Of a stretch of 64,000 nucleotides of DNA, positions 27,105-35,666 are shown one piece after another (position 1 is the stretch's first letter; each line of letters opens with the position of its first letter). A program made the position numbers and the translations under genes. Below the pieces are notes generated by a model that was given only the letters and a program-made list of their open reading frames with translations, was not told where the DNA came from and searched no databases. This DNA comes from Dictyobacter aurantiacus (lineage in GTDB: Bacteria; Chloroflexota; Ktedonobacteria; Ktedonobacterales; Ktedonobacteraceae), in assembly GCF_003967515.1 (NCBI RefSeq), contig NZ_BIFQ01000001.1:1736001-1800000 (forward strand), read 5' to 3'.

Positions 27105-27159
27105 AAAAAAAAATATTCGTTTCTACCTGCTTCCCAGAAGCAGGTAGAAACGAATATTT
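27105..27159 (-). terminator. Long hairpin K, intrinsic terminator after the XRE gene
   Basis: 23-bp perfect arms (27111-27133, 27137-27159), loop CCA, followed on the minus strand by an unbroken T run (27105-27113). This is the one member of the long-hairpin set that clearly looks like a classical terminator. A second small hairpin (27185-27193 with 27197-27205) precedes it. Confidence 0.85.
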
Positions 27160-27233
27160 ATGAAAAGAAGGGAGAATAGCGAGAAGGGCATCTTAGAGAT
27201 GCCCTGGTATTGATCCCAGTTGAGGATACTTGC

Positions 27234-27458
27234 TTAAGAGACCAGATCGAGAGTTGGCACGCCCAGCACACGCGCTAAAATACGCAAATGATAGGGTTGA
27301 GCCTCTTCGCGACCTGTTTCGAGATGAGTAATAGTATCGCGTCGCAGTCCCGAGAGATCCGCGAGCTGTCCTAAGCTCAGCCCTTTCTTCTGGCGAAGCA
27401 CACGTAGGTTGGGAATACCGTGAGATCTTGTTATTCTCACTTTAGTTGCTACTTTCAT
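27234..27458 (-). CDS. Small XRE-family helix-turn-helix regulator
   Basis: 74 residues. 'PNLRVLRQKKGLSLGQLADLSGL' followed by 'RRDTITHLETGREEAQPYHL' is a clear Cro/C1-type HTH, with nothing else attached. The ATG at 27456-27458 is preferred over an upstream in-frame start because GGAGAGG lies 6 nt before it and the upstream extension is unlike a protein domain. About 120 bp upstream is an inverted repeat TTGTTGT-N8-ACAACAA (27580-27601), a candidate operator. No toxin partner is seen. Confidence 0.85.
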   Translation of the reverse strand: MKVATKVRITRSHGIPNLRVLRQKKGLSLGQLADLSGLRRDTITHLETGREEAQPYHLRILARVLGVPTLDLVS

Positions 27459-27933
27459 GTTCCTCTCCTTCGAGGTAGTATGACTAACTTCTCCAGCGCC
27501 ATTGCAAGAGAAGACGACTGACGCAAAATCTGTATGCACATTCTTTATCTTCATCAAATAGCATACCAGATGGTACAGGTTGTTGTCCAGTGACACAACA
27601 ATAGTAATTTTTCAACTTCAACCATAACCTCTATACTTAGAGCATATCTAAAGTTGTTCCTCTATCATCAACGCACGTAGAGGTCCAAACCTTGCATTGG
27701 ATTTATCAAAATACGCCTATGATCGCGATCTAATCAATCATACACGTGCAAGAACAACTACATAATTTTCTTGCCGTATACTACACGGTTTAAATGGAAA
27801 ATTTGCTTCACATACACTTATAGCGTACAGCGCACATAGGATAGAAGTAGGGAAGGCGGCGAAGCAAATTGGAGATCATCGATCCCTCCCCCTGCTGGTA
27901 TGTTTAGACCACAGGGAGAGAGCGATCGGAAAG
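27459..27933. other. Spacer upstream of the XRE gene and downstream of the anti-sigma gene
   Basis: 475 bp without a credible gene. It holds the inverted repeat 27580-27601 and an imperfect stem around 27884-27920 (CTCCCCCTG.../...CAGGGAG) that may end the sigma/anti-sigma transcript. Otherwise I see nothing. Confidence 0.45.
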
Positions 27934-29148
27934 CTATTGCATAAAAGGGTGCAGACTAATCATGCCGTTGCGGCTCTGGGGTTGATCAGAGACGGCTCCA
28001 ACCAGTTTGAAGGAAGGGCCGCTACTAGTATCGGGATTATCCAATGAAATAACATCATTGGCAAACTGGCCAGGGGTATCTTCATCGCTCTGTGTTACAC
28101 GATCGATACGGCCACCAATATGATGACCGGCATGGAGATCAAACATCTGCAGCGAATTAGCCACCGAGGTCAATTCGGCATTGTTAATGCCGTCGCTGGG
28201 ATCGCCAACGATCCAGAAAACAACACCACTATTCTCATCGACAATCTCGCTACGATCATTATAGACCCAGGTCGCATCCGCCTGACCGGTCTGAGTCCAG
28301 TGACCTTCGACAAAGATAGCCGAATCGTTATTGCCATCATGGTTAACCGGGATCTGCCTGGCCGCACCATCTTTCACCACCAGGTACACGGTACGCTGTG
28401 GCTTAAATTCGCAGATGGTAATATGCTTGGGAGCCACTCCGGGCAGAGCGTATGTATACTCAACCACCATAATCGGACCATCGGCCCAGCTATTATCTCC
28501 ACCATACATATAGAAGTCGCTCTGATTATAGCGATCAGGAACAGATGAAGGGACAAAAAGAGGGAAATGCAGAAGATGCTGAGCCTGGGCCAGACTGATC
28601 TGCTGCGTCTCATCCTTATTTGGGTTTGGATTATGTTTCAGGTTTGAAACCGTGGAAGAGACGGCCGGGGCATTATTAACTAACAATACCCCGCTATGGG
28701 CGCCGGACAGAAGATAGCTCAGACCATAAGCGAATGCCGGGGCGGTCGCTACGACTGAGAGGAGCATAAACAGTGCGCAGGAGGCACAGAAAGCCAGAAA
28801 GGGACGCGAAATAGTTGTAAACCCATCAAAGAGTGTGGAGCGCAAGGATGGATGTGCAGAGCTCACAAGGCGGCGATTGAGTTGAAGGTGACGAAATACG
28901 GCAGCTTTAGTCTTCAACTCAAATCCATGTTCGGCAGGCTGCAAACGCGCATCTTCGGAATCCATTAAGGTCTGCACAAACAGAGGGGGGAGTTCCTCGT
29001 GTTCAGGAGAAAATAAAGCATTGAGTTCACAGGCAAACTCAACTTCATCCATCGTGAAATCATCAGGAAATACACCTTCCTTGTCGGAAAAGTGAAATGT
29101 CTCCGGCCGTGATTCTGGAGGATAATCCTCAAATTCGCTCATACTCAT
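27934..29148 (-). CDS. Probable anti-sigma factor with one membrane helix and a large extracytoplasmic domain
   Basis: 404 residues from the ATG at 29146-29148, 7 nt after GGAG. The coding region overlaps the end of the ECF sigma gene by 20 bp, implying translational coupling. Residues 1 to ~120 are cytoplasmic and acidic, a membrane segment follows ('FLAFCASCALFMLLSVVATAP'), then an extracellular domain of ~230 residues with 'QAQHLLHFPLFVPSSVP' and 'GHWTQTGQADATWVYND', resembling DUF4367-type sensor domains found in anti-sigma factors. There is no zinc HxxxCxxC motif at the N-terminus, so this is not a standard ZAS-type anti-sigma. The function is inferred mainly from the gene order. Confidence 0.7.
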   Translation of the reverse strand: MSMSEFEDYPPESRPETFHFSDKEGVFPDDFTMDEVEFACELNALFSPEHEELPPLFVQTLMDSEDARLQPAEHGFELKTKAAVFRHLQLNRRLVSSAHPSLRSTLFDGFTTISRPFLAFCASCALFMLLSVVATAPAFAYGLSYLLSGAHSGVLLVNNAPAVSSTVSNLKHNPNPNKDETQQISLAQAQHLLHFPLFVPSSVPDRYNQSDFYMYGGDNSWADGPIMVVEYTYALPGVAPKHITICEFKPQRTVYLVVKDGAARQIPVNHDGNNDSAIFVEGHWTQTGQADATWVYNDRSEIVDENSGVVFWIVGDPSDGINNAELTSVANSLQMFDLHAGHHIGGRIDRVTQSDEDTPGQFANDVISLDNPDTSSGPSFKLVGAVSDQPQSRNGMISLHPFMQ

Positions 29149-29797
29149 GGGCATGCTCCTTGAGCGCTTCGCGTAAGCTTTTGCGCGCTCGCCAGAGTCG
29201 CGTGTCAACGGCATGGCGGGTCAACCCCGTCTTTGTCGCCAGTTCCTCAGTGCTAGCAAATTTAAAATAGCGATGATAGATGAGAAAGCGGTCAAGTTCG
29301 GGTAACGTCGCCAACGCAAGACGCAATTCCTCGCGCCTTTCGCTTTGCTCTAGCAAATGTTCCATACTCGCTTCTGGATGTGGAGGCAGAGTTGCACGTG
29401 CATCGTGTTCGTATCCCCAACCAGAAGATTTACGATTACCAGCAGTATCGCTTGAACCCCATTGACGAATTTCATCAGCAGATTGTACATTGTGCGTCTG
29501 ACGACGGCACAATTGACGACGACGATCTAGCGCGATATACTTCGCGCGCATTGTAAGCCAGGTACGTAAGGTCCCGCGTGTAGCATCAAAGGTATCAATC
29601 TCTTGCCAGACGGCCACAAAAAGGTCGTTGACACATTCCTCTGCATCCTGCGTTACCCCAACGCTATCAAGCACTAAACGAATAAAATAAAAAACTTCAC
29701 GAGAATACCGGGATATAAGGGTTTCCAGTGCCTCGGGGTCTCGATCATGCAGCTTTTGGGCCAGATCCTCATCGGACCATTCATGTCGCACCATCAT
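29129..29797 (-). CDS. ECF-type RNA polymerase sigma factor
   Basis: 222 residues. Region 2 ('DPEALETLISRYSREVFYFI', then 'AEECVNDLFVAVWQEIDTFD' and 'TLRTWLTMRAKYIALDRRR') and region 4 ('LATLPELDRFLIYHRYF', then 'TEELATKTGLTRHAVDTRL') are both present; region 3 is absent, as in ECF sigmas. The linker between them is longer than usual and rich in Gly/Ser. Two ATGs lie in a row (29795-29797 and 29792-29794) after AGGAG; the second has better spacing. It is coupled to the anti-sigma gene downstream. Confidence 0.93.
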   Translation of the reverse strand: MMVRHEWSDEDLAQKLHDRDPEALETLISRYSREVFYFIRLVLDSVGVTQDAEECVNDLFVAVWQEIDTFDATRGTLRTWLTMRAKYIALDRRRQLCRRQTHNVQSADEIRQWGSSDTAGNRKSSGWGYEHDARATLPPHPEASMEHLLEQSERREELRLALATLPELDRFLIYHRYFKFASTEELATKTGLTRHAVDTRLWRARKSLREALKEHAHEYERI

Positions 29798-29983
29798 TGC
29801 TCCTTGCAGACCTGCGTATATCCTTTCAGATCAGTGAGCCGCTGGCACCTGCTTACTATATTCCAGCAAGACGGCTCAGACGGGGGGAAAGAATATACCG
29901 TATCGGTGGTACACTCGCCTGATTTATGATAGATATACGACTGATAGAGACGCATATCTCTCACAATTCGGGCTTTTTTTTCA

Positions 29984-30012
29984 ATTTTGCTTAAAACAGT
30001 GAAAATTGTCAA
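29984..30012 (-). promoter_or_regulatory. Possible promoter of the sigma/anti-sigma unit
   Basis: On the minus strand TTGACA (30007-30012), 17-nt spacer, CAAAAT (29984-29989), about 190 bp before the sigma start. The -10 is weak and self-regulation cannot be judged. Confidence 0.35.
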
Positions 30013-30576
30013 GTACCTATGCCAATGTACTACTAAAATGTTGTAGGCAAATAGCCTATATCGCGAAAGATAATGTAGTCAAATAAAATATATCGTTGAA
30101 GATCTAGAAGTACTTTTTTGCCCAACCAACCTGTTATTACCCCTGATAAACCACCATCTATGCTATATAAACTCGAAGCAAGGTACATAAGTGGTATAGA
30201 CAGCACCAGGAATGATTAAATAATAAAGATCTGATGAGCTTTCATAGCTGCCAGATGTAAAAGTAGATGTTAAAGAATCTGCTGCTCTCAGAAACAACTC
30301 GCAGAATTAGCAACCGCGATAAATAGTGACTCCATATCTATATTCAATCCTGGATCCCGAGCTCCAAAATTATAGAAACTTTATCCATATGTATATCCAT
30401 GCTGATGGCAGGCACCACCTGGCTCGGTGGCACATGCTGACACGCGCTACCTTCCTGGCTCGTAACTATGGGTGGGAACGCTAACATGATTATAGCGCGA
30501 AAAATTCACTTCTGCCAGAGGAGAGAGAGTGGATGCATATCAGCACAGAAACGTATCTCCCCCCGCTGGTAGAGAA
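30013..30576. other. Non-coding spacer between the sigma and kptA genes
   Basis: About 560 bp, AT-rich, with only spurious short frames. No long hairpin, RNA gene or conserved repeat was recognised. It is downstream of kptA (minus) and upstream of the sigma promoter. Confidence 0.4.
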
Positions 30577-31128
30577 TCATAGTTGCCTGGTAAGGTATAT
30601 AGGAGGGATGGCATCGGCCAGCCAGACACTCTCGTTTCCCAGATAGAATTGAACACCGTCCTGATAAGCCTCCAAGGCGGCCACAACCAGGATAACCGGC
30701 TGCGAGGTACGGCGCCGGGCAACCTGGAGCGCCGTCTCCCGATCCTCAGAAAGGTGGACATACTGACGTCCCATCGGTAACAATCCTGACTGGCAGATCC
30801 GTTCATAGGCCGCCGGGGTAGTACCGTGAAAGAGACGCGCCGGCGGAACTGCAGTCTCACGCTGCATGCGCTGCTGCAGAGAATGTCCATAATAGGCGCG
30901 AATGCGTCCCGTGCGCAATTCGTAGCGCTTCTTCCCGGGCAAGGCTATAACGTGTTCAATATCGCTCACCTGCAAATGCTTCCAGCCTGTACGATGCTGG
31001 CGCAGGGCGCTTACCAGAGCATCTACGGAGACCCAACCCTCATCATCCAGGGTCAATCCAAAGTTTGCCGGCTGATGGCGCAGGGCGTAAGCCATCGTGC
31101 GGCTAAGCTGTTGCAGGTCGATTTCCAT
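30577..31128 (-). CDS. kptA: RNA 2'-phosphotransferase, Tpt1/KptA family
   Basis: 183 residues, the normal bacterial length. The family transfers an internal RNA 2'-phosphate to NAD+, releasing ADP-ribose 1''-2''-cyclic phosphate. Conserved blocks are present in order: 'MAYALRHQPANFGLTLDDEGW' region with the key Arg-His, 'IRAYYGHS' (His), 'LFHGTT' (HGT), 'QYVHLSED', 'ARRRTSQPVILVV' (Arg) and 'FYLGNESVWLADAIPP'. It stands alone, with no RNA ligase or tRNA splicing gene nearby, as is typical in bacteria, where the physiological substrate is unclear. Confidence 0.93.
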   Translation of the reverse strand: MEIDLQQLSRTMAYALRHQPANFGLTLDDEGWVSVDALVSALRQHRTGWKHLQVSDIEHVIALPGKKRYELRTGRIRAYYGHSLQQRMQRETAVPPARLFHGTTPAAYERICQSGLLPMGRQYVHLSEDRETALQVARRRTSQPVILVVAALEAYQDGVQFYLGNESVWLADAIPPIYLTRQL

Positions 31129-31227
31129 TTCTCAATCCTTCTAAGCATGCCTGCTGCTTTTTAGGAGTTGGTGCACCAACTCAAATAATTGCGCTTTTTG
31201 CCATACTTCCTACATCCAGAATAAATA

Positions 31228-31262
31228 GAAAAAACGCGGGGATGATGGTAATCATCCCCGCG
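31228..31262 (-). terminator. Intrinsic terminator of the GltD-like gene
   Basis: Perfect 12-bp GC-rich stem (31235-31246 with 31251-31262, loop GGTA), followed on the minus strand by TTTTTT, 16 bp past the stop codon. Confidence 0.92.
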
Positions 31263-31278
31263 AGGCCTTTTTGCTGGC

Positions 31279-33087
31279 CTAGTTGACATTGATGACAGGT
31301 ATCTTCGAAACGCTCCAGCGTGCGTTAGGGCTGGAGACCTCGAACTGCACCATAGAGATCGCATCGGTAGGACAGCGCACAATGCACAATCCACAGCGAA
31401 TACATTTTTCTTCATCAATGATCATATCGGCGCCACCCCGCCAATCTTCGGCATCCTCATGCATAGGATCACCCTTGACGACGCGAGAGAGGCCTTCCAT
31501 GCTAATGCAGTCATAGGGGCAAATGTCCACACAACCAGAGCAGAGAATACAGATTGAGGGATCAATCATAATATTCAACTGACACTGTAGACAGCGGCGC
31601 GCCTGAATGACGGCCTGCTCGGGAGTATAGCCGGTCTCGGTCTCACGGGTGTGAGCATAGCGATCTTTCAGCGGGAGTGAAGGCAGCATCTGATGTGGGA
31701 TGGACTCATAGTTGTCGACCATACCACGGCGATAGTCGGGAAGCTCAACCTCTTCAGCAGCTTCCGCCGGCATATCGACACCACCCAGATAACGGTTAAT
31801 GGCAGCGGCCGCATCACGGCCATCACCAATCGCCGAGATCAGGTTACGGGCACCCTGCGTAAAGTCACCGCCAGCGAAGAGGCCTGGATGGTTTGTCATC
31901 CACGTCTCGATGTCCAGCAGAGGCACACCCCACCTGTTGACCTCAAGACCCAGTTCCTCAGCTGGTAGCCACGATACGTCGCTATACTGACCGAAGGCCG
32001 GGATCACGGTATCAACTTTGATCTCGAACTCGGTGCCGGGAATGGGTACAGGACGACGGCGGCCACTGGCATCGGGATCACCCAGCTTGTTGCGAATAAA
32101 GCGCATGCCACTGACATGGATACCATCCTCGCTCATCACTTCCAGCTGCGTCACGAGATAGTTGAACTCAACATGCTCGTACATGGCCTCATCCATCTCG
32201 TACTCGTCCGATCCGGCTTCCTCTTTCGAGCGACGATACATGATGTAGACCTTTTCAGCGCCAAAGCGGACCGCTGTACGGCTGCAGTCCATAGCGGTAA
32301 AGCCAGAGCCAAGCACGGCTACACTCTTACCAATAAAGGCTGGCTCACCATAATTCGTCTTTTCCAACAGACGAATACCGTCGATTACACCATGCAGGTC
32401 AGCACCCTTAATTACTTTGTTATCGGGGCCGGTCAATGCATTTGGAATATAACAACCGGCGGCCAGGAATACAGCGTCATACTCTTCAAGCAGATCTTTG
32501 ATCTGTACATCGCGGCCAACGCGCGTGTTGTACTTAATCTCAACGCCAATATCCGCCATATACTCATCACACTCTTCGGTGGTCACATAGCGGGGCAGGC
32601 GCCAGACTGGGATACCATTGACCATCACGCCACCGGCGGTTGGATACTGCTCATAAATGGTGACTGGATAACCCATATCACGCAGATCACGGGCACAGGC
32701 CATACCAGCAGAACCAGCACCCACAATGGCAACCTTTTTATCTTTGGTTACCGGAGGGCATACCGCGTGATGGCGATACTCACGGTGATCGGCCGCGGCA
32801 CGCTTCAGCCAGCAGATGGCAATCGGCTTACCATCAACTTTATTACGCCGGCAAACTGGCTCACATGGTTTCGCACACGTGCGACCCAGCACGCCAGGCA
32901 CAACGTTTGCTTTACGATTCAGCAGATACGCCTCATCGAAACGAGCCTGCGAAATCAAACCAATGTAGGTAGAAACATCCGTATGAGCGGGACATCCCAC
33001 CTGACAAGGAATATTTGTCTGATACCAGTCCGGTGTCACAGTCACTGAACGATATCGAGCTTCCAATTCGCTATCGGGATCTATCAT
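31279..33087 (-). CDS. GltD-like FAD/NAD(P) oxidoreductase with C-terminal 2x[4Fe-4S] ferredoxin domain
   Basis: 602 residues from the ATG at 33085-33087 (AAAGGA 10 nt upstream; an upstream TTG is too close to that site). The N-terminal Fer4_20-type cluster region has 'CQVGCPAHTDVSTYIGLI' and 'CAKPCEPVCRR'. The FAD/NAD core has 'VAIVGAGSAGMACARDL' and 'VAVLGSGFTAMDCSRTA', with 'GLFAGGDFTQGARNLISAI'. Two ferredoxin motifs end the protein: 'CILCSGCVDICPYDC' and 'CIRCGLCIVRCPTDAI'. This is the layout of glutamate synthase small-subunit-like proteins that pass electrons to ferredoxin-type partners. No large glutamate synthase subunit is adjacent, so the partner is unknown. Confidence 0.9.
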   Translation of the reverse strand: MIDPDSELEARYRSVTVTPDWYQTNIPCQVGCPAHTDVSTYIGLISQARFDEAYLLNRKANVVPGVLGRTCAKPCEPVCRRNKVDGKPIAICWLKRAAADHREYRHHAVCPPVTKDKKVAIVGAGSAGMACARDLRDMGYPVTIYEQYPTAGGVMVNGIPVWRLPRYVTTEECDEYMADIGVEIKYNTRVGRDVQIKDLLEEYDAVFLAAGCYIPNALTGPDNKVIKGADLHGVIDGIRLLEKTNYGEPAFIGKSVAVLGSGFTAMDCSRTAVRFGAEKVYIMYRRSKEEAGSDEYEMDEAMYEHVEFNYLVTQLEVMSEDGIHVSGMRFIRNKLGDPDASGRRRPVPIPGTEFEIKVDTVIPAFGQYSDVSWLPAEELGLEVNRWGVPLLDIETWMTNHPGLFAGGDFTQGARNLISAIGDGRDAAAAINRYLGGVDMPAEAAEEVELPDYRRGMVDNYESIPHQMLPSLPLKDRYAHTRETETGYTPEQAVIQARRCLQCQLNIMIDPSICILCSGCVDICPYDCISMEGLSRVVKGDPMHEDAEDWRGGADMIIDEEKCIRCGLCIVRCPTDAISMVQFEVSSPNARWSVSKIPVINVN

Positions 33088-33632
33088 TTTAACCAAGTCC
33101 TTTCCTGGGTGCCGGGCACTCTCTTCTACCAGGTAGTGAGGTATGCTAGCACCCGGAACAGGGGAGACAACGTTGGCGGCACAAACCGCTATTACAGTCT
33201 GGTCTATTCCCTATTAAAATTGCAAATAAACGTTAGACCAATACTAGTAGGAACAACATGATTGCGTTTTTGCTGCGCGGCTAGCACGCTTCGCATTGAG
33301 ATACGAATATCCTCATAGGCTAATTTTCCTTGTCAGATTATAGCATAAGGCCAGTCTCTGGAACAAGAAGAGAGCATGCAGGAACGACGTCGCTCAAGAA
33401 GAAGACCATCATGCAAAAAATTGGGAACCACCTTTACAGTCCCGGGTGGAAGTTCGTTGCATACTAACCGTATACTATTCGAATAGGAAATAAAGTCTTC
33501 CTTCCCTGCCTATCAAATAAAAAGGCAGATAGCGCTTACCTGGCTCTGTCGCAGTTAAACCGGGTAGGCAAAAGTAGCGAGACAACAGGTTTATACCATA
33601 AAATAGAGAACACAAAAGAGAAGGAGTCGTCG
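33088..33632. other. Divergent spacer between the GltD-like and ABC transporter genes
   Basis: 545 bp that must hold promoters for both directions. I see an imperfect CCGGGTGC.../...GTGCCCGG pairing near 33110-33160 in the leader of the minus-strand gene, but no recognised riboswitch and no long perfect hairpin. Confidence 0.4.
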
Positions 33633-34694
33633 GTGAGCGATATAAGCATCCCCCCATATGACGGCATGCCAGTAATAAGCACCCAACGATTAACAAAGGC
33701 GTTTGGAAATCTTGTCGCGGTCAATGATCTAAATTTGCAGGTCATGCGGGGAGACGTGTTTGGTTTTTTAGGTCCCAACGGATCAGGCAAGACCACCACA
33801 ATCCGCATGCTGCTTGGACTCATTCATCCAACGGCTGGTCGAGCTGTGCTCTTTGGCATGGACAATGCCTATCAGCTACCAGCTATTTTACAGCGCATCG
33901 GCGCAATCGTTGAAACCCCGACGTTTTATCCCTATCTGTCGGGCCTTGATAATTTGCGTGTAATCGCGGCCAATTCGGGGATGGTACTGGGGAGAGCTAA
34001 TAACCGGCGCTATGAAGAGGTGCTGGATATAGTTGAGCTCAAGCAATATCAACACCTTGCCTACCGCAAGTACTCGCTGGGCATGAAACAGAGGCTCGGA
34101 ATCGCCGCGGCCCTGCTAGCGGACCCGGAACTGGTGATGCTCGACGAGCCAACCAACGGACTTGATCCCGCCGGAGTCATTGAGATCCGCAAGCTTATTC
34201 AACGCCTGGCAGGATTGGGCAAGACCATTTTCTTATCCAGCCATATTCTGTCGGAAGTTCAACAGGTCTGCAATCGTGTAGCCATTCTGCGCAAAGGCAA
34301 CCTGGTCAAGCAGGGCGATGTCAAAGAACTGCTGCGCGAAAAAGAGCAGGTCGAGATCCGTATGAACCGGCCGGAGGAGGCGCAGGAAGCGCTACGCATC
34401 TTACAGCAAATAAAAGCTCGGGAAGCCGACTGGATAGGGCATATCGCGATCGAACAGAATGCCCTGCGCCAACCACTGCTGCTGGTGGATGCTCCGACCG
34501 CCCGATCCGCTGATATCAATCGCTTCCTGGCGCGCCACGAGCTGTTCGCGGCTGAACTGCATCCACGAGAAGGAAGTCTGGAGGCAGTCTACTTACAGGC
34601 GACGGCACAGCCCAATCAACCTGGCGAGATCATAGCGATTGAGACGCCATATGAGCAAAAGCAGGTTGCTGATCATACAACTAATCGCACATGA
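33633..34694 (+). CDS. ABC transporter ATP-binding protein
   Basis: 353 residues with a full ABC ATPase: Walker A 'GPNGSGKTTT', signature 'YSLGMKQRLGIAAAL', Walker B 'LVMLDEPTNGLDP' and H-loop 'LSSHILSEVQQV'. The C-terminal extension (~230-353) is like that of BcrA/drug-export ATPases. The GTG start at 33633 has AAGGAG six nt upstream. Its stop overlaps an ATG of the next gene (ATGA), so it pairs with the permease. Confidence 0.95.
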   Translation: MSDISIPPYDGMPVISTQRLTKAFGNLVAVNDLNLQVMRGDVFGFLGPNGSGKTTTIRMLLGLIHPTAGRAVLFGMDNAYQLPAILQRIGAIVETPTFYPYLSGLDNLRVIAANSGMVLGRANNRRYEEVLDIVELKQYQHLAYRKYSLGMKQRLGIAAALLADPELVMLDEPTNGLDPAGVIEIRKLIQRLAGLGKTIFLSSHILSEVQQVCNRVAILRKGNLVKQGDVKELLREKEQVEIRMNRPEEAQEALRILQQIKAREADWIGHIAIEQNALRQPLLLVDAPTARSADINRFLARHELFAAELHPREGSLEAVYLQATAQPNQPGEIIAIETPYEQKQVADHTTNRT

Positions 34695-34705
34695 GGAACA
34701 GTGAA

Positions 34706-35614
34706 ATGAACAATCAAATAGAAGCAGCGATAGATCAGCCCATTCCGGCCCCCGCGCGCAGTGAACATGTCATCATGGGTAATCAGCATTTCATGAGCGT
34801 GCTGGGCCGTTCAATCGCGGGCGAGCTATACAAAATTCGTCGGCGCGCCATGTCCAAGGTTCTAAGCACCATCGCTATCGTGACGGTCGTCCTGGCCCTA
34901 CTCTTTACAAACTCAACCTCGTCGCGCCTTTTTCCCAATATGATCGACACCACAATATCTGTTGCCAACTTCATTGGCACGATCCTGTTTATCATCCTGG
35001 CCGGTACAATTGTCGGTGGTGAATATTCGGTTGGCAGCATTCGTCTGATGCTGACGCGGGGACCAACACGCTTGCAATTTTTGCTAGCCAAGCTGGGAAC
35101 GATGCTGGTATGCATATGTATCACGTTCATCTCATTGATGATTGTTGGTATAATAACGTGGATGCTATTAAATCTGCCCGCAGGCCGCAACATTGATTGG
35201 AGCTTTTTGAATGCGAACTGGCTCTTGCATACAACGCTCTACTTTCTGGCGACCCTGCTAAGCGTATTTACTTACTGTGTGCTGGCGATTAGCCTGTCCA
35301 CATGGGGAAAAGCAACGGCGGCGGGCGTTACAGGCGTCTTAATCTGGTGGTTCCTGGAAGGTGGTATTAGTAGTCTATTTACCATTTTAGGGGGTCAGAT
35401 GCAAAATGCATTTGGAACCTTTTTCGCCGCCATTCCAGATTATTTTATCGGCAACGCCCTGATGGCCTTGCGCACAAATCAGCAGAACTACCTGCTTGGA
35501 GAGGCCACAGGCTCGATCAATGATCTCCATGCGGGTATTGTGATCATTGTCTACCTGGCACTGTTCGGCGGCATCACCTGGTGGGCACTGAAGACACGCG
35601 ACATTACCAATTAA
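34706..35614 (+). CDS. ABC-2 type transporter permease
   Basis: 302 residues from the ATG at 34706 (AGGA 8 nt upstream; the overlapping ATG at 34691 is possible). Six hydrophobic segments in the ABC-2 pattern, e.g. 'VLSTIAIVTVVLALLF', 'FIGTILFIILAGTIVGGEY' (with the family GGEYS-like stretch), 'LVCICITFISLMIVGIITW', 'LYFLATLLSVFTYCVLAIS' and a final 'GIVIIVYLALFGGITWWAL'. It should form a membrane dimer with the preceding ATPase. The exported substrate is not indicated. Confidence 0.9.
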   Translation: MNNQIEAAIDQPIPAPARSEHVIMGNQHFMSVLGRSIAGELYKIRRRAMSKVLSTIAIVTVVLALLFTNSTSSRLFPNMIDTTISVANFIGTILFIILAGTIVGGEYSVGSIRLMLTRGPTRLQFLLAKLGTMLVCICITFISLMIVGIITWMLLNLPAGRNIDWSFLNANWLLHTTLYFLATLLSVFTYCVLAISLSTWGKATAAGVTGVLIWWFLEGGISSLFTILGGQMQNAFGTFFAAIPDYFIGNALMALRTNQQNYLLGEATGSINDLHAGIVIIVYLALFGGITWWALKTRDITN

Positions 35615-35666
35615 GGTCATACGATACAAGTGAGACAGCGATCATTGACCATAGATAGAAGAGATA

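Noticed and set aside
33088..33160. T-box or riboswitch in the leader of the GltD-like gene
   Set aside because: Only an imperfect GC stem is seen; there is no T-box motif (UGGN) with specifier and no terminator/antiterminator pair.
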